From Odobenus rosmarus divergens (Eukaryota > Chordata > Mammalia > Carnivora > Odobenidae): a stretch of 64,000 nucleotides of DNA. The stretch is taken from assembly GCF_000321225.1 (NCBI RefSeq), contig NW_004451419.1:946413-1010412 (forward strand). Reading direction: 5' to 3'. The notes below the pieces were generated by a model. That model did not search any database. It was not told where the DNA came from and saw only the letters and a list, made by a program, of their open reading frames with translations. The first letter of the stretch is position 1; each line of letters starts with the position of its first letter. A program made the translations under genes and the position numbers. This document shows positions 1 to 9,954 of the stretch, piece after piece.

Positions 1-821
1 CTTTGGTCCTGTGGGTGGGGGATCCCATGACAGAACCGGGATGCCAGGAGCCTAATGGGATTTGAGGTTGGACAGAGGCCCAGGCCCGGAAGGTCGCTTG
101 TCGGGTACAGGACGTTGACCCTGACAAGCAAGCGTCTTGCTGTCTTTGGGACACTGAGTGCTTCGGGGCTGCCATGTCTAGTCCTGGGCCCGGCTCCCCA
201 CCAGGCCTGCCCGTGATACTCACTGGGGTCTGGATGAGGGTGCAAACGGGGCCCCAGTGCCAGCCCACCAGGCTTCTCTTCCCACTGCGGGCTCAGGCCA
301 GAACTGGAAGGGGCTCACTCGCACACATAGAGACACCAGCATGTCAGGTAGGCCAGGTCCGCACTGACCCGCTCAGATGGCCACGCCTTGACCACCCCTC
401 AGGCCTGAGGGTGCCCACTTGGGTGGCAGGTTTGTCTTGGGAGGGTGGAACTCTGATGAACCAGGAGAAGAGTGTGGTCGGCAGGGGCCCAGGCTCCCGG
501 TGGGCACATCCCCTTGGCCTCTAGATGCCTCATGCTGCGGGGGGGGTGGGGGGATTGTCGGCCTTCTAAGAGCACATGGCCTAGTCCAAGGTGGTGCTGC
601 CACCAGCCAGCCTTGCTCACAGTGGCCGAGGGGGTGGACTGGGCTCCCTCGGTCCATGCCACTCCCCATCTCAGGCCAGCCCTTGAAATCCTGAGGGGCT
701 CCTACCCCCGAGAGCCGATGGAGCCGCGGCGCGTCCATGGCCTGCCACAGAGAGCCAGAGGCTCGTACACCTCACTGCAGGCTAGGCCTTCCACAGCCAC
801 AATCACACTGGAAGCAACAGA
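1..821. other. Single-copy GC-rich sequence
   Basis: No exon, RNA gene or repeat is recognised. Several open frames overlap on both strands, as expected in GC-rich DNA with few stops. A G-rich run at 539-553 (two tracts of seven or more G broken by one T) could form a G-quadruplex. Confidence 0.5.
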
Positions 822-996
822 CCTTTATTGAGCACCTGCTGTATGCCAGCCCTCTGCACACTTTTTCCCCCCTCAAGCTTCAGGGTAACTTGGTGGCTGG
901 TGTTCTCTCTCCCTTTTCCAGAGGAGGAGATAGAAACCCGGACTGGGATGGGGGACACACAGAAGGAGCGATGGGGCCAGGATTCCAACCCTGCGT
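822..996 (-). repeat. MIR SINE remnant
   Basis: Starts with tttattgagcacctgctg and later reads cagaggaggagatagaaac and aggattccaaccc, the antisense order of MIR features. A long open frame (828-1769, +) runs through it and is treated as chance. Confidence 0.6.
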
Positions 997-1874
997 TCCT
1001 CCGCATTCCTCTGGGAGGTCCTGGCCTCTCGGCTCTGGACATGTGGCGTGACTATGTGTGTGGTCGTGGCCGCTCGTGTCCCCGTGTGATGAATAGGGTA
1101 TGTCCCGTGCTGTGTGTGATGCCGTGTCTGGCAAATCATGCTGGTGGAGGTCACAGGCCCCGCGTCGGCTGGGAGGCCATGGTTCCAGTTACACTGTTTA
1201 TCCGTGACTCTAGGACATGGCCGTGTGACACCCTCTATCTGTGTCTCGTGACACCATTGGGTGACCTTGTCATGTCCAGGTGGCGCTGCTGCCTGGGAGG
1301 GGCTAGGACTGTGCATTCTCAGGCTCGAGAATGCCTGCCGGGCCCTGGGTGCTGGCCGAGCTCGGTGACCGCTGGACCCATCTCTGCAGCCCGGGCCACT
1401 CTGCCCAGCCGCCCAGCCACGCCCAGACTCCGAGGCTTGAGCCCTGGAGTGGGGCTAGCTGCCATGGAGGCCACGGTCCTCGCCCACACAGACCAGGGTG
1501 CCTACCCCTGGGCAGGGCCAACTACTGGTCACCTTGTCATCCCTCCACACAGGGGGACGTGTCTCACCAACACCTCTTTATCCTCAGGGGCACCAGCAGC
1601 AGGACCCTTCATCCCAGGCTGGACCCCAACCCAGCTATTTCTAAGTCCGGTGCCTCTGTGGGGCTCCCAGGACCCTCCATCCATCCACTTATGGATCTCC
1701 TCCAGGAAGCGGAGCCTGTTCCAGACCCCAGGGGATTCAATCAGATCAGGCCAGGAGTACATCCATTAGACCGCCCTTGGCTGCAGAGCCCCTGCCTAGC
1801 CTCCACCCCGCAGCATGGCTGAAGCCTCCTGCACTGGGGGAGGAGGAACTCGGGACAGGATCTGCGAGCCTGAC
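997..1874. other. Single-copy GC-rich sequence
   Basis: Nothing recognised except degenerate GTGTGAC-like low-complexity sequence around 1028-1280. The 313-codon open frame crossing this stretch has no recognisable domain, begins inside a MIR and has no splice context that I can defend. Confidence 0.45.
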
Positions 1875-1935
1875 TGATGGTGACCTCTCGCTGGGTGACT
1901 TTAGATATATTGCTTAACTTCTCTGTGCCGAGCCA
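1875..1935 (+). repeat. MIR core fragment
   Basis: ctgggtgacttta, then ttgcttaacttctctgtgcc, matches the MIR core in sense orientation. Confidence 0.6.
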
Positions 1936-2023
1936 TGAGACGGCCTAAGAAAGGGCTTGACAGTCGGGAAGTGCAGCGGAAAGAGCGAAATGCCCTGCAT
2001 GGCACGGAGCTCTGCCATCAGAG

Positions 2024-2200
2024 AGGGCAAATGACTTGCCCAAGTCCACACAGCAAGAGATTAACAGAGTTAGATCAAATCCATACTCCGAACAACCCCT
2101 CCATCCCCTACCATTGGCTACAATATGGATGAGGCATGGCAGGAATTAACATCCCTTTTACAGGTAGGGGAAACAGTCTCAGAGATGGGATGTGATGTTC
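2024..2200 (-). repeat. MIR remnant
   Basis: gcaaatgacttgcccaagt followed by ccacacagcaagaga is the antisense MIR core. A second MIR-like piece (cttttacaggtaggggaaac) lies at about 2150-2200. With the sense MIR just upstream the two copies are head to head. Confidence 0.55.
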
Positions 2201-2720
2201 TGGGGTGTCTGGACTCCCAAGCCAGTGTTCTGTCCCACCCCTCCCCAATCTCCCTCTCCCATCCTGAGCACACATCACCGTGGCTGGTGTGGGGGAGGGT
2301 CGGGCCAGCAAAGAGAGAGCTTCTGTCAGAGACAAAGGGCCACTGTGGCCGCACAATGGTGACAAGCAAAGCAAGAGGTTGGACACTGGGCTTCAGGAGC
2401 AGCTTGGAGCCCGCCTGCAGCTTCCTCCAGACAATGGGGAGACTGTGCTCCTGGGAGGGGCACAGTAGGCACGCTGTGTTTGGGGCCCTGTCTCTCTGTG
2501 CACCACTCTGAGGACAAGGGATGGCCCTAGCAGCCAGCGCCCCACCCAGGAGCAAGGGGAGAGGGGCAGGGCAGCTCACACACGGTGGGGATGGGAGAGA
2601 GGAAACGGGCAGCCCACCCACATGATGGGACTTGGAAAGCCTCTCTTTCCTGGCCCAAACACGCCACCAGAAGTGGCTTGTCACCATGCCTGAAAGTAGA
2701 TAACTTGCTCTCCATTCCCT
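2201..2720. other. Single-copy sequence
   Basis: No recognisable repeat or coding signal. Confidence 0.4.
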
Positions 2721-2860
2721 TGCCTTCAGACAAGCAACATAAACATCTCAGAGCCTCAGCTTCTCCATTTCATCTATAAAAGGAAGATGATAGACTTGGC
2801 AGAGGCACTGTGAGAATCAGGTGAGGGAGACACATAGGGTGACACATAGTGAGGGCTTGA
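2721..2860 (+). repeat. MIR remnant
   Basis: atctcagagcctcagcttct and ccatttcatctataaaagg match the sense MIR core, followed by gtgagaatcaggtga as in the MIR 3' half. Confidence 0.6.
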
Positions 2861-2901
2861 GATGTGTTCATTCCTTTACATGGTGGATACATGGTGGGGG
2901 G

Positions 2902-3664
2902 AAGGATGGAGGTGTGGGTGGGTGGGTGGGTAGATGGTAAATGACTGGGTGGGTGGCTGGATGGGTGAATGAATGGATGGATAGATGGATGGAAGGATGG
3001 ATGGATGGATGGATGGACAGATGGTTGGATGGTTGGATGGATGGATGGATGGATGGATGGATGGACAGATGAATGGATGGATGGATGGATGGATGGATGG
3101 ATGGATGGATGGACGGATGGACGGATGGGTAGATGGATGGAAGGATGGATGGATGGATGGATGGATGGATGGATGGATGGATGGATGGATGGATGGATGG
3201 ATGGATGGATGGATGGAAGGATGGATGGATGGATGGATGGATGGACAGATGGATGGACGGATGGATAGATGGATGGAAGGATGGATGGATGGATGGATGG
3301 ATGGATGGATGAAAGGTTGGATGGATGGATGGATGGATGGATGGACAGATGGATGGATGGATGGATAGATGGATGGAAGGAGGGATGGATGGACGGATGG
3401 ATGGATGAAAGGAAGGAAGGATGGATGGATGGATGGACAGAAGGTTGGATGAATGGATGGAAGGAAGGGAGGGAGGGAGGGAGGAAGGAAGGAAGGAAGG
3501 AAGGAAGGAAGGAAGGAAGGAAGGAAGGAAGGAAAGGATAATAGATGAGTGGAAAGATGGATGGGTGATTAGATGAGTGAAAGGGTGGGGGGCGGATGGC
3601 AGGATGAATGGACAGATGGAGGAAAGAATAGCTGAGGGGAAGGATGGATGGGTGGGTGGGTGAA
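2902..3664 (+). repeat. (ATGG)n array passing into (GGAA)n
   Basis: A tetranucleotide array of GGAT units with interspersed variants (ACAG, GGAA, GGTT, AGAT). It passes at about 3452-3535 into a nearly pure GGAA run and then a decaying GATG/GGTG tail. Open frames here (Trp-Met-Asp-Gly repeats) are repeat read-through. Confidence 0.97.
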
Positions 3665-3769
3665 TATGAGGTTAGGATCTGAGTAGCAGGTGGAAGGAGG
3701 AATGATACCTGAGGTAGTCAGGGAAGGCTTCCAGGAGAAGACAAGCTACACATAAGCAGAAGGGAGGGT

Positions 3770-3880
3770 GCTGCATGCTCCTCAAAGGCAGGCAATGTTC
3801 ATCTCTCAGCTCTGAATCCCCAGCTCCTGGCCTGGGTCCCCACAGAGGACAGGCGCTCAGAGATCCTTTATTGAATTAGT
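3770..3880 (+). repeat. LINE L2 3'-end remnant
   Basis: ctgaatccccagctcctggc, then ggcgctcagagatcctttat, is the L2 3'-end pattern (cause list, then 'gcgctcaataaat'). Confidence 0.55.
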
Positions 3881-4009
3881 GTGTGCTGTGCTACCAGCAG
3901 GTCAAGGCAGGGCCCTTCTCCCTGGAAACCGGATCTGTGCTGATCCAGGCCCCAGGGGCATTCCATCCCACACCAGGCCCTCCCCACCCTCAGAGGAGGT
4001 GGCAAAGGT

Positions 4010-4120
4010 GGGAGACTTGGAGTCAGGTGGCCCTGGGGCTGAGTTCCATCTCCACCACGTCCTCACTGTGTGACTTTAGGCCCATTCCTTCCCTTCTCTG
4101 AGACTCAGCTTCCTCTGCTC
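4010..4120 (+). repeat. MIR remnant
   Basis: ctcactgtgtgactttaggc and ctctgagactcagcttcctc match the sense MIR core. Confidence 0.65.
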
Positions 4121-4317
4121 TTGAACAAGGCATCCGCATTCTGACCTCACACTGCGGGTAGCAAGAGAGGCGATGGGGAGGGAAGCTCCCAGAACACGGT
4201 GAGATGCCCTGGAAGAGTTTGACTGAGGTGTGGGGCAGGGGAGAGCCTCCGCCGGGCCGACCCCGCAGCCTCCTGAATCCTGACACTCCCCTGACCCTGC
4301 TCCTCCAGCCCCTGAAA

Positions 4318-4716
4318 CTGGAAGGAGCCGACGGGACATTTCATAATTTAAAGAGAATGAGAAGGAGACTCTTGAACCACTGCCGCCTCTTAATGGAATT
4401 ACTGAAAAGGGGTTTTTAATTAAAAACAAGAAGCTGGGGACAGGTTCATATCCATAATTCAAGGCCCTGGTGCTGCGGCCGCCCATGGTTCCATTTTCCT
4501 CTATGTCTCACTCTTGGCATGATCTATATTGTTAAAATCCTGCCTGGAAAACGGGCCTGGCTTTTCGGGTAGAGTTGTAAATATTTACCCTGCGCAACTC
4601 GCTCCCCCTGTTGAGGGAAGCTTAGGGGCTTTGAAATGCAGCTTAAGACATCCCAGAGATATCTTATTAAAATTTAGTCTTGCTCTTCTGTCTGCTGTGA
4701 TTAACGCTCACAGGGC
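4318..4716. promoter_or_regulatory. Candidate conserved non-coding element (enhancer-like)
   Basis: An AT-rich island in GC-rich surroundings, free of recognisable repeats. It contains tttttaattaaaaac (TAATTA homeodomain core), gtaaatatttac (forkhead-like) and cttattaaaatttagtc. No coding frame is maintained. Part of it (4483-4527) is copied at 5339-5383. Conservation is inferred from appearance only. Confidence 0.45.
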
Positions 4717-4944
4717 ACAGGAGGGGCAGCTGGGAGGGGGACCTGGAGGCAGAGGAGGTGGGTCCGGGGGCCCTGGCTACGTAGGCCGGGACACCCTCCC
4801 TCGGGGGGTTGCAGGCAGGGGAGGTGGCCTGGAGCTGGCTCTACCCCTGAGAAGGGAATCCATAAGAGCCCAGCGTCAGGCTTCTCCATCTCAGCCGGGG
4901 GTCCCCCTGAGTCCCTCCCTCCATCCTGCCCTTTCTTCGGAATG
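4717..4944. other. Single-copy GC-rich sequence
   Basis: Nothing recognised. Confidence 0.4.
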
Positions 4945-5318
4945 TGCCACACTCTCTGGAGCCTCTAGGCTTTCACATCTGCTATTCCCTCTGCCTGGTA
5001 TACTTTTCCACTCCTGAGTTGCTTTCTTTCTTCTTCGCTCCTTTGGACCTCTGTCTACAAGTTGGTTCCTCGGGAGACCATCCTGGGCAGGGGTTGGGTT
5101 AGGGACCCCTCCTCTCTGTGCTTGCCCTGAGTATAGCAATGTCACCCTGGGCTGTCACTTCTGCCTCCTGGTCGGCCCCACCCTCCCCCACCTCATCACC
5201 ACTCATCTGTTGGTCTGTCCCTCGGCTTCCTAGAGAGAGGGCATGTCCCTTACTCCCGACTGAGTCCCGAGCTCCAGTATAGGGCCTGGAATATCGAATG
5301 AGTTTTGAATGGTGGACC
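4945..5318 (+). repeat. LINE L2 3' remnant
   Basis: cttcacatctgctattccct, ccctctgcctggtatacttt and the terminal gggcctggaatatcgaatga fit the L2 3' region in sense orientation. Confidence 0.55.
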
Positions 5319-5338
5319 AGGTTCAGGATTATCTCCGG

Positions 5339-5383
5339 CCATGGTTCCATTTTCCTCTATGTCTCACTCTCAGTGTGATCTAT
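5339..5383 (+). repeat. Direct repeat of part of the 4.3-kb element
   Basis: The first 32 bases are identical to 4483-4514. After five divergent bases a shared tgatctata follows. The offset is 856 bp and the copy begins just after an L2 end. No transposon family is recognised. Confidence 0.8.
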
Positions 5384-5649
5384 ACATGACTTCCTGGGCT
5401 TGCTAGGGGCCCCTGCCCAGCTTCTGTGGGGAGTCTGAAGGCCTGGGCTCTCCCCTGAGCACAGTGCAGCAGGGGAATTGCAGAGCCTGGGCAGGGGTTC
5501 ACTCACCAGTGTGTACTGGGTTTTGTTTTTTTGCAACAGTTTTTCACCAAATTCACACATATGAAGTGTATCCGAGCTTTGTAACCAGCACAACGAAATT
5601 TTAGAACATTTCATTATTTCTCTAAAAGGAAACTCCTTCTCATTAGCAG

Positions 5650-5676
5650 ACACACACACACACACACACACACACA
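5650..5676 (+). repeat. (CA)n microsatellite
   Basis: An uninterrupted CA run inside the antisense L1. Confidence 0.95.
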
Positions 5677-5948
5677 GAGCCCCTGGCAACCACTAATCTT
5701 TCTGTTTCATGGACTTACCTATTCTGGGCATATGATTGTAAATCATACACTAAGTGGTCTTTTGTGTCTGGTTTCTCTCACTCGGTATAATGTTTGCAAA
5801 GGTCATCCATGCTGTGGCACAGACTCGTGCTACATCCCTTTTTAAGGCTGCATAATATTCCACTGAACAGATGTTTTAGCCCTTCCTCAGGTGGGACATT
5901 TGGGTTGTACCCCTTTGGGGCCATTACGAAGAATGCTGCTATGAATAT

Positions 5949-6030
5949 TCACATACAAGTCTTTGTAGGGACATATGCTTTCACTTCTCGGGGGTAGATG
6001 CCGAGGAGGGGAATTGCTGGGTCACATGCT
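5949..6030 (-). pseudogene. L1 ORF2p C-terminal remnant
   Basis: The minus strand reads LLGIYPREVKAYVPTKTC and then hits a stop at 5949. This is a recognisable stretch of the L1 reverse transcriptase protein C-terminal region. Only a few dozen codons survive, so it is a dead fragment. Confidence 0.7.
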
Positions 6031-6129
6031 TGGCTTTGCTGATGGTGTTTTGGCAGCTCTCCTGGGGGGTGAGCGAGGGGCCTGGGCTGAGAGGTGGTGG
6101 GGAGGGCTGGTGGGGGCAGATGGAGAGCA

Positions 6130-6260
6130 GAGAGGTTCTGGGCTACCTGCCATAGCCTCCGGGCAAATCGCTCTATCTCAGAGGCTTGGCCTCCCCATCT
6201 GCCAAACAGGGACAATCACAGCACCGCCCAGAGTTGGCGGAGGCCACAGGAAATGACAAG
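6130..6260 (+). repeat. MIR remnant
   Basis: gggcaaatcgctctatctca and cccatctgccaaacagggac match the sense MIR core. Confidence 0.55.
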
Positions 6261-6399
6261 GCTGGAGCGAGAAGCCTCCCTGGGAGCCATTTGCCTTCAC
6301 CGGGTGTAGGAAGGCTCCTGGGAATGCTGTGTCAACTGGAAAGACAGCGGCTCCGGCCAGCAGGGGACGGAGTGGGCAAGAGCCCTGACTATATTGCCC

Positions 6400-6512
6400 T
6401 GGGTGGGGGAGGTGTCTTATGGTGCCCATTTTGCAGATGGGCAAACTGAGGCCTTGGGAAGTGAAATCACTTGCTGAGGTCACAGAGCCCGCCGGCAGTC
6501 TGCCAGATTAAG
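6400..6512 (-). repeat. MIR remnant
   Basis: ttttgcagatgggcaaactg and cttgctgaggtcacagagcc are the antisense MIR core. Confidence 0.65.
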
Positions 6513-6540
6513 TCCCTTCCCTCAACCTGTTCTCAACCTG

Positions 6541-6618
6541 TCCTGCCTCCCCTGCTTGTACCCTCTCTCTCTCTCTGTCTCTAATAAAAAATAAAAGAAT
6601 CTTAAAAAAAAAAAAAAA
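6541..6618 (+). mobile_element. CAN-SINE, 5'-truncated
   Basis: Only the CT-rich tract, a degenerate AATAAAA-AATAAAAGAATCTT tail and a 16-base poly(A) remain. The tRNA-derived head is missing. Confidence 0.8.
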
Positions 6619-6654
6619 GAGGGCTGGGACTCTTTATGTCTCGTCCCCTGATGT

Positions 6655-6760
6655 GGCCCCACGCCCAGGCACAAAGCAGGTACTCGGTAATTTTGCTGAA
6701 TGGATGCGTGATGTAGTGACTTAGTTTCCTCCCCTGTGAAATAAGACTGACATCTGGCCC
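6655..6760 (+). repeat. L2/MIR 3'-end fragment
   Basis: ccaggcacaaagcaggtact, then ttgctgaatggatgc, resembles the L2 end. It is followed by MIR-like ttagtttcctcccctgtgaa. Confidence 0.45.
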
Positions 6761-7163
6761 TTCTGGCTTGTGAGGCGCAGGGCACACAGTCTGAGCTTTG
6801 CAGATGGAGTTCCTGCCTCTTCCTGATCCTCCACAGGGAGGGTGTGGGGCGTGCGTGGGACACCAGCCCCCACGTGGGGCGGGGTCTCCTGGGAGAAGAC
6901 AGCAGGGGCGGTCACCATCCATGGCAGGTCCTGCCCTAGCAGAGCTTGTGAGGGCACCTGGCACTTCTCCGCTGTCCTGTCTCCCTTCCCCGCATGGGGG
7001 CTGTCGATCAGCTCCTGCACAATCTCTCTGGGGCCCCACAGGTCTTCCTGTCCCAGGGGTGCTGAACGAGTGTCCCTTCTGTGCAGGGATGCCCTTGCCA
7101 GTTTTCCAGCCGATGGGACCAGTTAGTGGTGGCAGCGGGTCCTTCCAGCTGTGGCTCCCGGAT
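6761..7163. other. Single-copy GC-rich sequence
   Basis: No repeat, exon or RNA recognised. Confidence 0.4.
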
Positions 7164-7177
7164 GACAGCCAGATTTG

Positions 7178-7273
7178 TTTTTTCAGTAATCTGTGTGCCC
7201 CACGTGGGGCTTGAGCTCATGACCCTGAGATCAAGAGTCACATGTTCTGCTGCCTGAGCCTGCCGGATGCCCC
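7178..7273 (-). mobile_element. Old short CAN-SINE with target-site duplication
   Basis: Antisense signature cccacgtggggcttgagctc, then agatcaagagtcacatg and gcctgagcctgccgg. A perfect 14-bp duplication gacagccagatttg flanks it (7164-7177 and 7274-7287). Confidence 0.9.
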
Positions 7274-7287
7274 GACAGCCAGATTTG

Positions 7288-7704
7288 AAAAGTCTGGATT
7301 ATCAGGTGCCCAGCACCAGCCCTCACTCACCCAGAAACGGTAGCAGGGGGAAGGGTGTCCACAGGGTGGTCAGGGGCCGGGCATGGAGGGGACCGTGGCT
7401 TCTCTCCGCCCATCTGCAGGTGCTGTTTTGCCAGGGAGTTGGCCCCCCGCCTCTGCGGGCTGTGGGCTGGTGGGAAGGAGAGGGGGCACGAGGTCTCCCC
7501 CTGGTCCAGACTTCCTGTCCCTGCACCAGCTCACATAATCATCATAAAGGCGGAACAGTGGACTGTAGAACTGAAGTCCCCCAGGGCCAAAGACTCAGAG
7601 CCCATGCTTTGTCAACCTCAATGACAGGTGGTTGCTGTTACTGTGTTATTATTATTGTCAACATCCACCACAGATGCACTTTGCAAAATGCTGCCTGGCA
7701 GGCA
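7288..7704. other. Single-copy sequence
   Basis: Nothing recognised apart from a MIR-like tattattattgtc near 7650. Confidence 0.4.
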
Positions 7705-7825
7705 GAGTCCTGGACTGGGAGTGAGGTCTTGGCCCCTATCTGTTGCGGGCAGCCCGAATGACCTTGAGAAATCCCGCCCCCACCCCACCCCGGGGGCCTT
7801 GAGTCGCCATCTGTATGGTGGCCGG
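7705..7825 (+). repeat. MIR remnant
   Basis: agtcctggactgggagtgag and cgaatgaccttgagaaatcc fit the MIR 5' half and core. Confidence 0.5.
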
Positions 7826-7854
7826 TAACCCGCAGTGGTCAAGGCTCAGGCTGG

Positions 7855-8010
7855 GAGCCCTTCACAGGCCGGTGACCTGGCGCAGGTAGCTTCGACACGA
7901 GAGCCTCCATTTCCTCCTCAGTAAAATGGGAGCATAGTCGTCCCCACCCCCTGGGTCGTGGTGAAGATCTGCTGGGGTTACAGGTGCAATGCCTGGCTCG
8001 CGGCAGGACT
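7855..8010 (+). repeat. MIR remnant
   Basis: ggtgacctggcgcaggtagc, catttcctcctcagtaaaat and the 3' tggggttacaggtgcaatgc with gcctggctcg follow MIR order. Confidence 0.65.
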
Positions 8011-8329
8011 AGTCGATCTCAGCAAAGGTGGGAGCCCCAGGAGGTGACCAGTGGAGGGGTGTTTGGGGAGTTGCCCTGCGGTGCACAGAAGCAGGAGCAG
8101 CAGGAGTGAAAGCACCGGCAGACCCCTGGCCCCGGAGGTAAGGCGGGCTGGCGGGGCGGGCACTCTGTGCCCTCGCGGGACCCCTTGCCTGCGGCAACCA
8201 CACAGGTAGGCGCCAGAGAGGGGCGGTCCGCACATGTCACACGTGTCACACGGGGGGGCTGCCACCTGTGTCATCTTCCAATCTGCCACAGGGAATCGAA
8301 GGCTCTGACGGGCCTGTTAGCGCCCATTC
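8011..8329. other. Single-copy GC-rich sequence
   Basis: Nothing recognised. The short direct repeat cacatgtcacacgtgtcaca sits at 8230-8250. Confidence 0.4.
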
Positions 8330-8468
8330 TCCAGGGATCACTCCAACAATTTCCGCAGAGCTCCGTGACAATGGGCCGTAATTAAGGTGTCAGCATATCA
8401 TTTAGCCCTTTCAGTGCAAAGCCCAGAGACAGGCTGGGCAATCTGCAGCCTCTTTAAAGAGAGATGCA
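8330..8468. other. Possible conserved non-coding block
   Basis: Repeat-free, locally AT-richer sequence with gccgtaattaaggtgtcagc and catatcatttagccctttc. Compared with its GC-rich flanks it looks constrained. No coding frame. Confidence 0.3.
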
Positions 8469-8751
8469 CACAGGGAGCAGGAGGGTGGGAGGCAGAGAGG
8501 TGTGCGTGGGCGAGAGGGGGTGCACGTCCCCCAGAAGCCTTCGCTGGAACCCAGGGCGAGGCCGTCCCATAGGCAGGTGGGTATCATAGCGCCTTTGGGA
8601 GTCATGGCCGCGGAGGTGGGCAGGAGATGGGACAGCCTGGGTAGAGAAGCAGAGGTCCAGGGCTGGGGGTGGGGCTGGGGATAGGCTGGCTCAGTGCGTC
8701 AGATGTGCCCGCAGACCCCCGAGCCCCCAAGAAAGCCCTTGTGAGGTGGCC
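8469..8751. other. Single-copy GC-rich sequence
   Basis: Nothing recognised. Confidence 0.4.
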
Positions 8752-8875
8752 TCACCCCCCGTGTGGATGATGAGCTCCTTGAAGACAGGGCCCATGCCTG
8801 GCCCCTCTGTCTCTGCATCCCTCCAGCACAGAGCCTGGGGGAGGGCGAAGCTCAGTAAATGCTTGAAGGAAGGAA
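8752..8875 (+). repeat. LINE L2 3'-end remnant
   Basis: gatgagctccttgaagacag, catccctccagcacagagcc and agctcagtaaatgcttgaag give the complete L2 3'-end order. A short GGAA-rich tail (8866-8920) follows. Confidence 0.75.
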
Positions 8876-9002
8876 GGAACGAAAGGAAGAAGAGAAAGGA
8901 AGAGGGACAGACAGACGAGGTAAGATAACCAGAGAGGCAAATGTTTGATGGCACACGGGGTGGCGTAGGAGGATGATAGAAGCCTGACAGAAAGGTGAAA
9001 AG

Positions 9003-9124
9003 GTGTGTGCGTGTGTGCGAGTGAGTGTGTGTGCGCGTGCGTGAGTGTGTGCGTGTGAGTGTGCCTGTGTGTGAGTGTGCGCGCATGTGTGCGTGCGTGT
9101 GCGTGTGCATGTGTGTGTGTGTGT
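9003..9124 (+). repeat. Compound (GT)n/(GTGC)n microsatellite
   Basis: About 120 bp of alternating GT with regular C, A and GC interruptions, ending in a pure GT run that abuts the LTR start. Confidence 0.95.
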
Positions 9125-9803
9125 TGGGTTGAAGTGTGTCCCCGAAAAGAGATGTGGAGTCCTAACCCCCAGTACCTGTGAACGTGACCTTATCTGGAAA
9201 TAGATCTTTGCCAATGACATCAAGTTAAGGTGAGGATGTTAGGGTGACCCTAATCCAATATGTCTGGTGTCCTTTTAAGAAGAGGGGAAAAGAGGGGCAC
9301 CTGGGTGGCTCAGTCGTTAAGCATCTGCCTTCGGCTCAGGTCATGACCCCAGGGTCCTGGGTTCAAGCCCCGCATCAGGCTCTCTGCTCCGCGGGAAGCC
9401 TGCTTCTCCCTCTCCCACTCCCCCTGCTTGTGTTCCCTCTCCCGTTGTGTCTCTCTCTGTCAAATAAATAAATAAATTCTTAAAAAAAAAAAGAAATGGA
9501 GAAAAGACACAGAGACACACGGGGGAAATGCCATGTGGTGACAGGGGCAGAGACGGGAGGGATGTAGCTGTGAGCTGAGGGATGTTGTGGATTGGTGGCC
9601 ACCCCGAGAAGCTTGGGAGAGGCAAGGAAGGATTCCACCTAGCATCTCAGTGGGAGCATGGCTCTGCTGACGTCTTGATTTTGGACCTCTGGCCTCCAGA
9701 ACTGCGAGAGAATACATTTCTGTTGTCTCAGGCACAGTTTGTACTCTGTTTGTAGTACTCTGTTTGTAGTACTCTGTTATGGCAGCCCTAGCAAGTGAAT
9801 GCA
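9122..9803 (+). mobile_element. MaLR-type (MLT1-like) LTR, SINE-interrupted
   Basis: Runs from tgttgggttgaagtgtgtcc through gaccttatctggaaatagat and tggcctccagaactgcgaga to ggcagccctagcaagtgaat, the start-to-end order of an MLT1-type LTR. No internal retroviral sequence adjoins it, so it is solitary. A 14-bp unit (tttgtagtactctg) is repeated near 9745-9778. Subfamily not assigned. Confidence 0.75.
9295..9492 (+). mobile_element. CAN-SINE inserted in the LTR
   Basis: Complete head (cacctgggtggctcag), CT-rich tract, AATAAATAAATAAATTCTT tail and poly(A). Flanked by related aagaggggaaaaga and gaaatggagaaaaga, a diverged duplication. Confidence 0.95.
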
Positions 9804-9954
9804 GCGTGCGTGCACAAGTGTGTGTGAGAAAGAGAGGAAAGACGAGAGAAGAGAGGTAGACGTGCAGTAACACAGCGGGTGTAGAGCCCTGGAAAATCTG
9901 AAGCTTTGGCATAGCCGGGCCTAGCACATTTTCTGTGCTGAGAAATCTCTTAAC
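9804..9954. other. Single-copy sequence
   Basis: Nothing recognised besides a short GT/GA-rich patch. Confidence 0.4.

Larger units (their letters stand above)
5540..6030 (-). mobile_element. L1 (L1M-type) fragment, antisense
   Basis: Read on the minus strand this is the end of ORF2 plus 3' UTR of an old L1: plus-strand landmarks are ccctggcaaccactaatctt, ttttgtgtctggtttctctc and ggctgcataatattccactg. It is 5' truncated near 6030 and has stop and frameshift damage. Confidence 0.85.

Noticed and set aside
828..1769. 313-codon open frame on the plus strand
   Set aside because: Runs through a MIR and GC-rich sequence, has no domain or biased codon use, and several other frames are open over the same bases.
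2902..3540. CRISPR-like array of repeats and spacers
   Set aside because: A eukaryotic tetranucleotide microsatellite; no unique spacers. The same reasoning excludes 48672-49110.
2969..3541. Trp-Met-Asp-Gly repeat proteins
   Set aside because: Pure read-through of the ATGG/GGAA microsatellite.
9295..9370. tRNA gene suggested by A/B-box-like sequence in CAN-SINEs
   Set aside because: The tRNA-like head is SINE-derived, lacks a foldable cloverleaf and is joined to a CT tract and A-rich tail.
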